Shown here piece after piece: positions 1 to 8,671 of a stretch of DNA of 53,149 bases. The translations under genes and the position numbers were made by a program. The notes beneath the pieces were generated by a model. That model made no database searches, was not told the origin of the DNA, and worked only from the letters and a program-made list of their open reading frames with translations. The DNA is from Deltaproteobacteria bacterium (GTDB lineage: Bacteria; Myxococcota_A; UBA9042; PHBI01): the NCBI GenBank assembly GCA_011526585.1, contig WYBB01000262.1, positions 1 to 53,149 of the forward strand, given 5' to 3'. Numbering within the stretch: position 1 is the stretch's first letter; the number at the start of each line of letters is the position of its first letter.

Positions 1-645
1 CTGGTCGACGAGCCCGAAGGCGCCCTGCCCGGCGCGATCGACGTCGCGCGCCATCCGACGCCGTGGAACACCGCTGACAAGTGGCGCAGCTGCGACACGA
101 TGATCTATCGGTGGTTCCAGCATCGCACCTGCGAGGCGGCGTACTATCTCGTACTCGAGTACGACTGCCGCGTGACCGTCGATCTGCTCGACTTCTATCG
201 TCCCTATCTCGACGCCGACGTGGTGGTCGCGCGCTGGCGCAGCCAGACGAGCGAGCCGCACTGGGACTGGTTTTGCGAGATCGATCGCCTTGAGCCCGAC
301 GAGCGCGCGCACGCCGCGGGCGTGACCCCGATCGCCAGCACGCTCTTTTCGCACGACGCGCTCGAGCGCGTCTGCGCGCACGTCCCGTCGGCCGACGTGC
401 TCTCGGAGCTCCGGCTCGGCACCGCCATCCAAAAGGCCGGCCTGCGCGTGCGCGAGCTCGGCCCGCGCGACAACGCGCACCTGCACTGGATCGAGCTCCG
501 GAGCCCGATCCTCGTCCCCGGCTTCTACCACCCCGTCAAGGCGGTGCACCACAACCGCCGCCAGGCGGTCCATGCGCTGAAGCAGATCCCACGGCGGCTG
601 CGCTCGCTCGTGCGGATCCTCGGCCAAGCGATCGGCCCGCGCTGA
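1..645 (+). CDS. Glycosyltransferase-like protein, 5' end cut by window
   Basis: The reading frame is open from base 1 (frame 1) to the TGA at 643-645, so this is the last 214 residues of a longer gene; the first internal ATG at 100 is probably not the start. Visible features are a hydrophobic strand followed by an acidic patch (YYLVLEYDCRV, encoded near 140-175), which resembles the D/E-x-D metal site of nucleotide-sugar transferases, and an aromatic-rich middle. The C-terminal 50 residues are very basic, as in membrane-associated enzymes. It ends three bases before the UDP-galactopyranose mutase ATG, so the two are probably co-transcribed and act in surface polysaccharide synthesis. The family assignment is inferred from the fold-like pattern and the neighbour; I do not recognise a named family with certainty. 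Confidence 0.55.
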   Translation: MVDEPEGALPGAIDVARHPTPWNTADKWRSCDTMIYRWFQHRTCEAAYYLVLEYDCRVTVDLLDFYRPYLDADVVVARWRSQTSEPHWDWFCEIDRLEPDERAHAAGVTPIASTLFSHDALERVCAHVPSADVLSELRLGTAIQKAGLRVRELGPRDNAHLHWIELRSPILVPGFYHPVKAVHHNRRQAVHALKQIPRRLRSLVRILGQAIGPR

Positions 646-648
646 TCG

Positions 649-1812
649 ATGCTCACGCACGGACCGGTCGACGTGCTCATCTGCGGCCTCGGCTTCGCGG
701 GCGCGACGGTCGCGCGAGCACTCGCCGATCGCGGCTGGCGCGTGCACGCGCTCGACCAGCGTGCGCACGTCGCCGGCAACGCCTTCGACGAGCTCGACGC
801 GCACGGCGTGCGTGTGCACCGCTACGGCCCGCACATCTTCCACACCAACGCCCGACGGGTCGTCGACTTCCTCTCGCGCTTCACCGCGTGGCACCCTTAC
901 GAGCACCGGGTGCGCGTCGCGCTCGGCGACCGTCTCGTGCCGTTCCCGATCAACCGCACGACGCTCGCAGCGGTGAGCGGCCTCGCGCTCGACGAGGCCG
1001 GCGCGGCCGCCTGGCTCGAGCGCGCGCGCGAGCCGCGCGAGTCGATCCGGACGAGCGAGGACCTCCTGCTCGCGACCGTCGGGCGCACGCTCTGCGAGCT
1101 CTTCTTCCGTGGCTACAGCAGAAAGCACTGGGGCCTGGATCTGTCCGAGCTCGCCGTCGGCGTCGCCGCCCGCATCCCCGTGCGCACCAACGACGATGAC
1201 CGCTACTTCGAGGATTCCTTCCAGGCGATGCCCGCTGACGGCTACGAGCGCATGTTCCAGCGCATGCTCGATCACCCGCGCCTGAGCCACGAGCTAGGCC
1301 GCGCGCTCGAGCCCGCGGCGCTGGCGAGCTTCTCGCGACGCGACGAGCGCATGGCGCGACCCGCGCGCCACCTCGTCTACACCGGCCCGATCGACGCCTT
1401 CTTCGACCACGCGCACGGCCGCCTGCCCTACCGCTCGGTCCGCTTCGAGCACCTGCACCTGCCGGCGATCCCACGCGCGCAGCCGGTCGCGCAGATCAAC
1501 CACCCCGGGCCCGAGCAGGACTTCCACCGCGTGACCGAGTTCAAGCACATGACCGGCCAGGCGCACCCGGGCACCTCGCTCGTGCGCGAGTACGGATCGG
1601 CGACGGGTGATCCCTTCTACCCGATCCCGCGCGCCGACAACGAGGCGTTCTATCAGCGCTATCGCGCCCACGCCGAGACGCTGCGCGACGTCACCTTCGT
1701 CGGCCGGTTGGCGCAGTACCGCTACTACAACATGGACCAGGTCGTCGCCGCCGCGCTCGTCGCCGCCGAGCGCATCGACGCCCGGCTACGCGCGACGCCG
1801 GACGCGCCCTGA
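649..1812 (+). CDS. glf: UDP-galactopyranose mutase
   Basis: FAD enzyme that interconverts UDP-galactopyranose and UDP-galactofuranose, supplying galactofuranose for cell-surface glycans; cytoplasmic. The 387-residue length fits the family. The N-terminus holds the Rossmann dinucleotide motif (CGLGFAGATVA, about residues 10-20), followed by the family's AGN and YGPHIFHT-type segment (about 43-68) and FPINR. The C-terminal half carries the conserved FKH and YYNMDQ segments; the latter lies in the FAD/substrate region of the family. The ATG lies three bases after the preceding transferase gene. Its 3' end overlaps the convergent TetR gene by 27 bases (1786-1812). Confidence 0.93.
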   Translation: MLTHGPVDVLICGLGFAGATVARALADRGWRVHALDQRAHVAGNAFDELDAHGVRVHRYGPHIFHTNARRVVDFLSRFTAWHPYEHRVRVALGDRLVPFPINRTTLAAVSGLALDEAGAAAWLERAREPRESIRTSEDLLLATVGRTLCELFFRGYSRKHWGLDLSELAVGVAARIPVRTNDDDRYFEDSFQAMPADGYERMFQRMLDHPRLSHELGRALEPAALASFSRRDERMARPARHLVYTGPIDAFFDHAHGRLPYRSVRFEHLHLPAIPRAQPVAQINHPGPEQDFHRVTEFKHMTGQAHPGTSLVREYGSATGDPFYPIPRADNEAFYQRYRAHAETLRDVTFVGRLAQYRYYNMDQVVAAALVAAERIDARLRATPDAP

Positions 1813-2469
1813 CCCCGCGGGCGCGCTCGACGCGGGCGTCGCGGGCCCGGGAGCGACGGCCGGCGGGTGCGCGGCCGCCCCATCGAGGAAGAGGGTGACG
1901 GCCAGCGCCGGCAGCGCGTCCCAGGGGGGCCAGCCCGTCCCGGAGGGGTCGCGCAGGCGCTCGCCATAGAGGGCGAAGAGCAGCGCGGCGAAGGCGCGGG
2001 CGAGCTCGTGGGCCGAGAGATCGTCGCGCAGCGCGCCAGCGGTCCGGGCCTCGGACAAGAGCGCGACGAGCACCGCGTCGAGCGGCGCGAGCGCCTCGTC
2101 GATGAGCACGCGCGTGGCGGGGCTGGCGGCGGCGGCCTCGCGCAAGAGCACGCGCATGAAGTCCTCATGGGCGCGCACGAGCGCGACGTCCTCCTCGACC
2201 AGCGCGATGAGCCGGGCCCGAAAGTCGCCCGCGGGCGCGCGGCTCTGGTAGCGCTCGACGGCGAGCGCGCTGCCGGCGCCGAGCACGGCGGAGAAGAGCG
2301 CCTCCTTCGAGGGGAAGTAGTTGTAGACCGTGCCCTTGGAGTAGCCGGCGTCGGTGGAGATCGCGTTGATGTTGGCGCCGTGCAGGCCGTGCGCCGCGAA
2401 GTGGCGAGCGGCGCTCTGGAGCAGGCGCGCGCGCACCAGGGCCTTGTCGCCTTCGGAGATCCGCGCCAT
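1786..2469 (-). CDS. TetR/AcrR-family transcriptional repressor
   Basis: A 227-residue regulator. The N-terminal helix-turn-helix is clear (about residues 10-55: ARLLQSAARHFA, then AISTDAGYSKGTVYNYF, then SKEALF), the classic TetR DNA-binding signature. The C-terminal helical domain is divergent, as expected for ligand binding, and ends in an Ala/Pro-rich tail. The start is the ATG at 2469, which shares one base with the TGA of the upstream hydrolase gene (TGATG), so the two are translationally coupled. It very likely binds the 18-bp palindrome at 3354-3371 and controls its own operon. The inducer is unknown, presumably a substrate or product of the hydrolase. The last 27 bases overlap the end of glf on the other strand. 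Confidence 0.92.
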   Translation of the reverse strand: MARISEGDKALVRARLLQSAARHFAAHGLHGANINAISTDAGYSKGTVYNYFPSKEALFSAVLGAGSALAVERYQSRAPAGDFRARLIALVEEDVALVRAHEDFMRVLLREAAAASPATRVLIDEALAPLDAVLVALLSEARTAGALRDDLSAHELARAFAALLFALYGERLRDPSGTGWPPWDALPALAVTLFLDGAAAHPPAVAPGPATPASSAPAGSGRVRRRA

Positions 2470-3338
2470 CAGCTCGCGGTCGTCGCGGCGTGGGTGGCGG
2501 CGTCGTCGGCGAAGAACGCCGCGAGCAGGCGCGCGACCTCGTCGGGCAGATCCTCCTGGAGGAAGTGACCGCAGCGGGAGAGCGCGGTGACCTCGGCCTG
2601 GGGCGCGTGGCGTGCGACGCGGGCCATCGTCTCGGCGACGTCGGGCAGGATGCGATCGCCGGTGCCGTAGACGAGGCGCAGCGGGCCGGTGAAGGCGTGC
2701 AGCCAGGCCTCGCCGGCGGCGAGCTCGCGGCGGCGGATCCCGCGCGCGGCGAGGAGCAGCGCCTTGCGGGCCCTGCGGTCCTCGAAGGGCGCGCTGTACA
2801 GTCGGGCGACCTCGGGGGTGATCCTCGCCTTGTCGGCGACGCCGAAGCGCATGCACCAGGCGACGCCGCGCGGGCTCGCGAGGAGGTCGTTGACGCCGGG
2901 CACGAAGGTGGCGAGGCCGAAGAGCTTGACGGCCCACGAGAGCTCCGGCCCGACGAGCGTATTGAGGAGCGCGAGCGAGGTGACGCGGTCGGGGTGGAGC
3001 GAAGCCCAGTAGAGGCCGATCGGGCCGCCGAGATCGTGCACGACGAGGCCGGTCGGGCCGACGCCGAGCGAGGCGAGCGTCGCGTCGATGGCGCGCGAAA
3101 AGAGCGCGGCGTCGTAGCGCACGCCGAGCGGCTTGTCCGACCTGCCGAAGCCCGGCAGATCGAGCGCGATGGCGAAGCGTCCGGCGTCCGCGAGCGCGGG
3201 CAGCACATGCCGATAGAGCTCGGCGTGGGTCGGCCAGCCGTGCAGCAGCAGCACCGGGGGCGCGGAGGGGGAGCCGGCGACGAGGGCGTGCAGGCGCAGC
3301 CCGTCGGCCGTGAGCTCGTGGGAAGTCGGAGTGATCAT
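2469..3338 (-). CDS. Alpha/beta hydrolase (epoxide hydrolase / haloalkane dehalogenase-like)
   Basis: A 289-residue soluble alpha/beta-fold hydrolase. The oxyanion-hole motif HGWP is at 33-36. The nucleophile elbow is VVHDLGG, with Asp102 in place of Ser, the pattern of epoxide hydrolases and haloalkane dehalogenases. A candidate acid is Asp228 (GTGDR) and the catalytic His is His258 (CGHFLQED). The ATG at 3338 is preceded by AAAGGA six to seven bases upstream; a longer frame reaches 3386 but would run through the operator and promoter. It is first in a two-gene operon with the TetR repressor, so it is probably induced by its substrate. The substrate cannot be read from the sequence. Confidence 0.85.
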   Translation of the reverse strand: MITPTSHELTADGLRLHALVAGSPSAPPVLLLHGWPTHAELYRHVLPALADAGRFAIALDLPGFGRSDKPLGVRYDAALFSRAIDATLASLGVGPTGLVVHDLGGPIGLYWASLHPDRVTSLALLNTLVGPELSWAVKLFGLATFVPGVNDLLASPRGVAWCMRFGVADKARITPEVARLYSAPFEDRRARKALLLAARGIRRRELAAGEAWLHAFTGPLRLVYGTGDRILPDVAETMARVARHAPQAEVTALSRCGHFLQEDLPDEVARLLAAFFADDAATHAATTAS

Positions 3339-3353
3339 GGTGAGTCCTTTATT

Positions 3354-3371
3354 TGGGTGACCGGTCACCCA
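3354..3371. promoter_or_regulatory. TetR operator, perfect palindrome
   Basis: TGGGTGACCGGTCACCCA is an 18-bp perfect inverted repeat. It starts at the downstream edge of the -10 box and covers the predicted transcription start, ending 15 bases before the hydrolase ATG. The TGACC-GGTCA core is typical of TetR-family sites. Binding by the operon's own TetR protein is inferred. Confidence 0.8.
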
Positions 3372-3399
3372 TATAAAGCGCAGCACGCAGGCACGTCAA
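3371..3399 (-). promoter_or_regulatory. Promoter of the hydrolase-tetR operon
   Basis: On the minus strand, TTGACG (3394-3399) and TTATAT (3371-3376) are separated by exactly 17 bases. The -10 box is contiguous with the palindromic operator. Confidence 0.7.
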
Positions 3400-3445
3400 G
3401 GGACGTGCCCCCCAAGAGCGTTCGCCCGCGGATCCTGGCGGCGTC

Positions 3446-4594
3446 TCAGCGCACGACGCAGGTCGAAATCGTGCCGTCGGGCGCGCGCCCGTGGCAGAAC
3501 GGGGCGTCGACGACGAAGTCGGTGACCGCCGGGCCCTCGGCGCGGCATGCGGCGTCGAAGGTCGGGTTCGACTCGAGCGGCCACACGTCGGCGACGAGCT
3601 TGCCGTCGACGATCACCGGCACGTCGAAGCGCGCGACGCGCGTCGGTTGCGCGGGTGAGACGGACCAGCCGTCGGCGCCCTGCGCGAAGGGGTCATGGTT
3701 CGCGCTCGCCTCGGCCTGGAGGCGGCAGCTGCCGAGGTCGCCCGCGACGAGGCGATAGGCCTCGTCGACGCGGATCCCGATCGCGATGTTCCAGTAGACC
3801 TTGACGCCGGTGTCGTAGACGGGCTCGACGCCGTGATAGACGCGATGACCGAAGCTGAGCGCGTCCGTCGCGTCCGTCGCGTCGTCGCCGTCCGCGCTCG
3901 GGTCGAAGCGCGAGACGTGGCCGCTATCGCACACGATGCGCACGTCGCTGAAGTAGACGTGAGGCGCGACCTGCTCGTCCGGGGTCGGCGCGCCCGTCAT
4001 GCTCGAGACGGCGAGCACGATGGTCGGCGCCCGCTCGGGGCCGTCGTACAAGAGGACCGGGGTCGAGTCGACCTTGGCCGACAACCAGAGATCGTCGAAG
4101 ACGACCGGGACGTCGTCGAAGCCGAAGGGCGGGTGGAGACCCGCCAGCCGATCGACGAAGTCGCGCTCGACCAGGCGCAGCGGGATCGCGACCTCGGTGG
4201 TCGCGTCCTCGGTGCAGCGCGCTTCGGTGATGCACTCGCCGGGCGCGCGGCACGGCACCTCGAGGGTCGACTGCACGTCGACGCCATCGATCACGATGCG
4301 CTCCACGACGGTCTCGATCCGGCTCGCGCCCCCATCCGAGGGATCGCATGACACCGTGAGCGACGCGTCGGTCAGTGCGTCCTGCGCGGAGGCACAGACG
4401 CGCTCTTGCGCGAACGGCTCGCCGTCGAGCGTGTCGCCGAAGACCGACACGCGGTAGCAGATGTCGGCCACGCCGGGCGCGCAGGCGCCGAGAGCGACGG
4501 CGAAGTCCCCGGTCGGCGGCGCCGACTCGGACGCGTCGCACGCGGCAAAGGAGGCGATCGAAGTGACGACGATCAACGCTGTGGAGGCCCGCAT
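3446..4594 (-). CDS. Hypothetical secreted lipoprotein
   Basis: A 382-residue protein with a lipoprotein signal peptide: short basic start, hydrophobic core, lipobox ending FAAC with Cys at about residue 19. The mature part is beta-rich, has a dozen or so scattered cysteines (likely disulfides, so extracytoplasmic) and an Asp-rich loop (DPSADGDDATDATDA) that could bind calcium. I recognise no named domain. The ATG at 4594 is chosen because the signal peptide starts there and a promoter-like -35/-10 ends six bases upstream. The frame itself stays open far upstream, antisense to the phospholipase-like gene, but that extension has no homologous features. Confidence 0.75.
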   Translation of the reverse strand: MRASTALIVVTSIASFAACDASESAPPTGDFAVALGACAPGVADICYRVSVFGDTLDGEPFAQERVCASAQDALTDASLTVSCDPSDGGASRIETVVERIVIDGVDVQSTLEVPCRAPGECITEARCTEDATTEVAIPLRLVERDFVDRLAGLHPPFGFDDVPVVFDDLWLSAKVDSTPVLLYDGPERAPTIVLAVSSMTGAPTPDEQVAPHVYFSDVRIVCDSGHVSRFDPSADGDDATDATDALSFGHRVYHGVEPVYDTGVKVYWNIAIGIRVDEAYRLVAGDLGSCRLQAEASANHDPFAQGADGWSVSPAQPTRVARFDVPVIVDGKLVADVWPLESNPTFDAACRAEGPAVTDFVVDAPFCHGRAPDGTISTCVVR

Positions 4595-4600
4595 GGAGGA

Positions 4601-4630
4601 TCCATCGCACGCCCCTGACCCCTCGGTCAA
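4601..4630 (-). promoter_or_regulatory. Candidate promoter, leaderless type
   Basis: Minus strand: TTGACC (4625-4630), 18-base spacer, GATGGA (4601-4606), then six bases to the ATG at 4594. The -35 is strong and the -10 is weak. Confidence 0.35.
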
Positions 4631-4667
4631 CCCTCGCACCCGCGGCGGACCGCGGCAGGTCCTGCCA

Positions 4668-4696
4668 TCGACACGACCTCGGCGCCCGGGTAGCCT
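4668..4696 (+). promoter_or_regulatory. Candidate promoter, leaderless type
   Basis: TCGACA (4668-4673), 17-base spacer, TAGCCT (4691-4696), then six bases to the ATG at 4703. No Shine-Dalgarno sequence precedes that ATG. Confidence 0.4.
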
Positions 4697-4702
4697 GCCA
4701 AC

Positions 4703-7700
4703 ATGCTCTCGCGCATGGCCGTCGTCACCTGCGTCGCGCTCCTGGGGTCGGCGTGCTCCGACAGCTCCGGCAACCGCGGCCGTGAGGATGTGGAAGACGC
4801 GAGCGACGAGACCACCGCGCCCGAGGTGACCGACCCCACCCCTGTCGCGTGTCAGGCGACGCTGACCGAGGTCGACGGCGGCTTCGTCGAGATCGTCGCG
4901 CGCGGCGAGTGCGCCGACTGGAGCCTCGCGATCCGCGATGGCGCGACCACGGGCTGCGCGCTCGCCGCGGAGGTCTTCTTCCCGCACGACCGCGAGCGCG
5001 TCGCGCTCGAAGGCTTCGGCGTGCCGGCCAGCGCCGTCATCGTCATGCAGGACGACAAGCTCCGGCCGGTCGCCGTCTGGACCGTCGGCACCTGCGAGCC
5101 CGATCCGAGCTGCCTCGCCTTCATCGGCGACGACGACGCACGCCCCGAGCGCACCGCCTGCCTGCCCGCCGACACCGCCGCCGGCAGCGTGAGCCTCTGC
5201 GGCGCACAGTGGGTCGCCGACAAGGCGCCCACCCCCGGCGCGGACAACCACTGCGCCTGCGCGGTCGATTGCCAGAAGGCCGCGGGCTTCTGCCAGCTCG
5301 GCGCCTGCGTCGACGGCGCCTGCGCGTTCTCGCCGCGCGCCGAGGGCGAGACCTGCGACGACGGCAACCTCTGCACGACGGGCGACCGCTGCGCGGCCGG
5401 CGCGTGCGTCGGCGAGACCGTGACCTGCGCGCCGCCCGCCGGCCCGTGCGCCGAGCCCGGGCAATGCGCGCCGGCGACCGGCGCGTGCGTCTACGTCGAC
5501 ACCTGCGCCGACGACGCCGAGTGCACGGCCCAGGGTTGCCAGTGCCGACCGGGCTTCGGCGGCGACGGCGTCACCGCGTGCAGCGACCTCGACGAGTGCG
5601 CGCTCGGCGACACCGGCTGCCACCCCCTCGCCCACTGCGTCAACAACGTCGGCGGCTACCTCTGCGTCTGCCCGCTCGGCTACGCCGGCGACGGCACGAG
5701 CTGCACGCCGACGACCTGCGCCTGCCCGTGGGAGTCGCCCGCATCGTGCGGCGAGGCCTTCAACCGCCTGCGCGTGCGCGTCACCGACATCTGGGCCCAG
5801 CCCCTTTCCGGGGCGACGCTCGCGCTGGTCGACGTCGCGAGCGGCCAGCCGATCCGCGCCGAGGCCCTCGCCGGCTTCGAGATCGACGAGCCGCTCTGCG
5901 CCGCGCGCGACTTCGCGCTGAGCGTCGAGGCCGCCGAGCACCATGCGTTTTCGGGCACGATCCACTGGCTCGAGAACGACATCACGCTCAGCTCGACCCC
6001 CTCCCCCGACTACGCCTGGGCGGTGAGCTGGGACGACGCCGGGCCCATCGTCTGGATCGGTCTCGCGCACCGCTGGTTCTCCGCCGCCGGCTACCCGGCC
6101 CGCCGCGACAACCGCCTCGAGATGCTGATGGACGGCGAGGCCGGCTGGGGCTCGCTCTTCGCCGACTTGCAGCTCGCCGAACGCCTCGTCACCGGCGCCT
6201 CGTGGTGGTGGACGAGCGAGCTCGAGCTCGTACGCCCCGCCAACCACCTGACGCTCGACCCGGTCACCCGCTGGGACCACACCGTGCTCGGCGCGCTCGA
6301 CAACCTCTTCGGCGTGCACAAGAAGATCCTCGTCGGCCAATTCATCAGTCAGGACGGGATCTTCTCGAACATCTCCGTCGACGACGCGCTGCTCGATCGC
6401 GCCGCGACCGCCGGTGACGACTTCGAGTACATGGGCCAGGCCAACCCCGCCGCCGGCGAGTTCACGGTCACGCCGCCGGTCATCGACTTCGCCGGCCGCG
6501 TCATCGCGAGCCACCCCGACGCCGGCGACCTCATCGACGAGGCGCCGGCCGATCCCTGGCGCGCCCCGATCGCCGTCGACCCGACCGAGCTGCCGCTGGG
6601 CCTCTCGATCTTCGACCTGCCGATCGCGAGCTGGCACCAGAAGTTCTGGACCATCGATCAGGAGGTTGCCTACGTCGGCGGCATGAACGCCAAGACCAGC
6701 GACTGGGACTCGAGCGAGCACCGCGTCTTCGACCCGCGCCGCATGGAGCTCGACGCCGACCTCGACGACCGCCGCGCCGTCGAGCGCAAGGAGGAGGAGC
6801 CGGACTTCCCGCCGCGCAAGGACTACGTCGTGCGCATGGAGGGCCCGATCGTGCAGGACGTCGTCGACGTCTTCGATCGGCGCTGGCAACACCAGCTCGA
6901 CGAGGACGTCGAGTACGCCAACCTCGCGACCCCGATCACCATCGACCCGACGACGCGGCGTTTCCCGGGCGGGGTCCAGGCGCAGATCGTCGCGACGATG
7001 CCCGATCCCTTCGACGACAACACCATCCTCGAGACCCTGATGCGCGCCATCGGCAACGCCCGCCACCTCATCTACATCGAGGACCAGTACTTCCGCGCGC
7101 CGATCCTCTATGACGCGATCGTCGCCCGCATGACCGAGGTGCCGACCCTGCGCCTCGTCGTCGTGACCAACGACGTCTCCGAGTGGACCGACCCCGGCTG
7201 CTGGCAGACCGCGATCGCGCACCAGCGCTTCCGCTCGCTCTTCCGCGAGCGCTTCCGCATCTACCGGCTGCGCTCCTTCGACTACGTGCGCACCGACTGC
7301 ACCTTCTGTTGGGACGAGACCGAGGCGCACTTCGTCGATCACGACATGCACTCCAAGCTCGTCATCATCGACGACGTCTACCTCGAGGTCGGCAGTTGCA
7401 ACTCCAACAACCGCGGCCTCCTCTACGAAGGCGAGCTCGCCATCGCCGTGCACGACCCGACCTGGGTCGCCGCCCGCCGTAAGCGCATCTTCGAGAACCT
7501 CCTCGGCCCGGGCTACGCCGGCGACATGCCGTTTTCCGACGTGATCGCCGCCTTCGACGAGCGCGCGCACGAAAACCGCATCGCCTACGAACGCTGGGAC
7601 GACGAGGGCATGGACCTCGACCTCGACGGCGCCGCGGTGCCCGCCGACATGCTGCCCTCGGGCTTCGTCTACCCGCTCGCCTTCGACGCGCCCGACGAGT

Positions 7701-7735
7701 GCCTCATCGAGGGGGTCGGCGTCGACGTGATGTAG
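4703..7735 (+). CDS. Lipoprotein with EGF-like module and phospholipase D catalytic domain
   Basis: A 1,010-residue exported lipoprotein (signal peptide ending GSAC, Cys about 18). Residues about 20-180 form a beta-rich domain. A cysteine-rich stretch follows (about 185-335) that ends in a calcium-binding-type EGF module (DLDEC, then CVNNVGGYLCVCPLGYAG). The C-terminal two thirds is a phospholipase D superfamily domain with two HxKxxxxD motifs: His645/Lys647/Asp652 and His883/Lys885/Asp890, the latter followed by the usual GSCNSNNRG segment. Paired HKD motifs imply a phosphodiesterase acting outside the cytoplasmic membrane, on phospholipids or another phosphodiester. EGF plus PLD in one lipoprotein is unusual. 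Substrate unknown. No RBS is visible; the promoter suggests a leaderless start. Confidence 0.88.
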   Translation: MLSRMAVVTCVALLGSACSDSSGNRGREDVEDASDETTAPEVTDPTPVACQATLTEVDGGFVEIVARGECADWSLAIRDGATTGCALAAEVFFPHDRERVALEGFGVPASAVIVMQDDKLRPVAVWTVGTCEPDPSCLAFIGDDDARPERTACLPADTAAGSVSLCGAQWVADKAPTPGADNHCACAVDCQKAAGFCQLGACVDGACAFSPRAEGETCDDGNLCTTGDRCAAGACVGETVTCAPPAGPCAEPGQCAPATGACVYVDTCADDAECTAQGCQCRPGFGGDGVTACSDLDECALGDTGCHPLAHCVNNVGGYLCVCPLGYAGDGTSCTPTTCACPWESPASCGEAFNRLRVRVTDIWAQPLSGATLALVDVASGQPIRAEALAGFEIDEPLCAARDFALSVEAAEHHAFSGTIHWLENDITLSSTPSPDYAWAVSWDDAGPIVWIGLAHRWFSAAGYPARRDNRLEMLMDGEAGWGSLFADLQLAERLVTGASWWWTSELELVRPANHLTLDPVTRWDHTVLGALDNLFGVHKKILVGQFISQDGIFSNISVDDALLDRAATAGDDFEYMGQANPAAGEFTVTPPVIDFAGRVIASHPDAGDLIDEAPADPWRAPIAVDPTELPLGLSIFDLPIASWHQKFWTIDQEVAYVGGMNAKTSDWDSSEHRVFDPRRMELDADLDDRRAVERKEEEPDFPPRKDYVVRMEGPIVQDVVDVFDRRWQHQLDEDVEYANLATPITIDPTTRRFPGGVQAQIVATMPDPFDDNTILETLMRAIGNARHLIYIEDQYFRAPILYDAIVARMTEVPTLRLVVVTNDVSEWTDPGCWQTAIAHQRFRSLFRERFRIYRLRSFDYVRTDCTFCWDETEAHFVDHDMHSKLVIIDDVYLEVGSCNSNNRGLLYEGELAIAVHDPTWVAARRKRIFENLLGPGYAGDMPFSDVIAAFDERAHENRIAYERWDDEGMDLDLDGAAVPADMLPSGFVYPLAFDAPDECLIEGVGVDVM

Positions 7736-7824
7736 ACCATGGCCGCACGCTTGGAATATCCGCGACCTGCTCGGCGTCGGCCGCCGTTCGAGGCGACCTT
7801 TTTCGCCGCCCGGGAGGACGAGCC

Positions 7825-8619
7825 TTGAGAACACCGCACCTGGCAACACGCCCGTGGCTCACGCCGCTCATCGCGCTCTCGCTCGCGAGCTGCGACGAGC
7901 TCTTGAACCAGCTCCCCGGCGCCACGCCCGAGCTCGCCCCCGAGGTCCGCGTCGGCGCGCTCGAGCTCCGGCACGGCCCCGGCATCGGCGAGCTGGCGGC
8001 CTACTACTGCCCGCGCGTCATCGACGACCCGCTGGTCTCGGTCGGCTGCGCCGTCGCGCTCGGCGCGCCGCCGCCGAGGAGCCAGCTCGCCTTCGAGTTC
8101 GGCATCACGATCAACATCCACAACCCCAACGACGTGCCGGTGCCGACCGCCGACGTGCTCCTCGGGCTGACCCTCTTCGAAGGGCGCGACGCCGAGGCGC
8201 TCGGCGCGATCTGCGTCTCGCTCTGCGGCCAGGACGACCCCGAATGCGACGGCAGCCCGCGCCCCGGCGCCTGCCAGCTCCGCCAGGACGACATCCTCAC
8301 GATCGAGGACTTCATCGCCTCCATCCCCGGCCTCATCGCCGACATCGCCAGCGGCCGCGCCGAGGAAGAGCTCAGGAAATCCACCATCCTCGCCGGCGGC
8401 GACATCTCGCTCAACCTCGCCTTCATCCTCGGCATCGACCAGGCGCTCGGCGTCTTCGAGAAGACCGCGCTCGCCTACGTCGAGGCCGAGCTCGAAGGGC
8501 GCAGCGGCTCCCTCGCGATCCCGGTCTCCGCCTCCGGCACCGTCTTCTTCGACCTGCCCGTGCTCGGCCGCCTCGGCGTCGGCTACGGCCCCTACGGCAG
8601 CACCTGGAACGTCTTCTGA
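7825..8619 (+). CDS. Hypothetical lipoprotein
   Basis: A 264-residue lipoprotein. The TTG at 7825 is chosen as start because GGGAGG (7812-7817) lies seven bases upstream and a clean signal peptide with lipobox LASC follows. The frame also runs back to 7699, but that part reads as Arg-rich junk. The mature protein has a conserved-looking beta segment (FGITINIHNPNDVPVPTADV) of the type seen in LEA/immunoglobulin-like periplasmic proteins, and a few cysteines. It lies 52 bases upstream of the FadL-like pair (GTG 8672), suggesting a shared role in outer-membrane transport or assembly. Function not recognised. Confidence 0.75.
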   Translation: MRTPHLATRPWLTPLIALSLASCDELLNQLPGATPELAPEVRVGALELRHGPGIGELAAYYCPRVIDDPLVSVGCAVALGAPPPRSQLAFEFGITINIHNPNDVPVPTADVLLGLTLFEGRDAEALGAICVSLCGQDDPECDGSPRPGACQLRQDDILTIEDFIASIPGLIADIASGRAEEELRKSTILAGGDISLNLAFILGIDQALGVFEKTALAYVEAELEGRSGSLAIPVSASGTVFFDLPVLGRLGVGYGPYGSTWNVF

Positions 8620-8659
8620 TCCCTCGTCCTGTGTGCTAGCGCCCAATCGGCGTCCCGGT

Positions 8660-8665
8660 TATAGA
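8660..8665 (+). promoter_or_regulatory. -10 box ahead of GTG start (leaderless candidate)
   Basis: TATAGA ends six bases before the GTG at 8672. No good -35 is seen at 17-18 bases. It supports 8672 over the in-frame GTG at 8633. Confidence 0.35.
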
Positions 8666-8671
8666 CGCGCC

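Noticed and set aside
2490..3758. 422-residue plus-strand frame across the hydrolase gene and its operator
   Set aside because: Glu/Gly/Val-rich antisense; it crosses the operator and promoter and has no family features.
4595..7849. Long minus-strand extension of the 3446-4594 gene through the phospholipase gene
   Set aside because: It lies antisense to a gene with paired HKD motifs. The signal peptide at 4594 marks the true start, and the extension is Val/Glu/Ala-rich shadow sequence.
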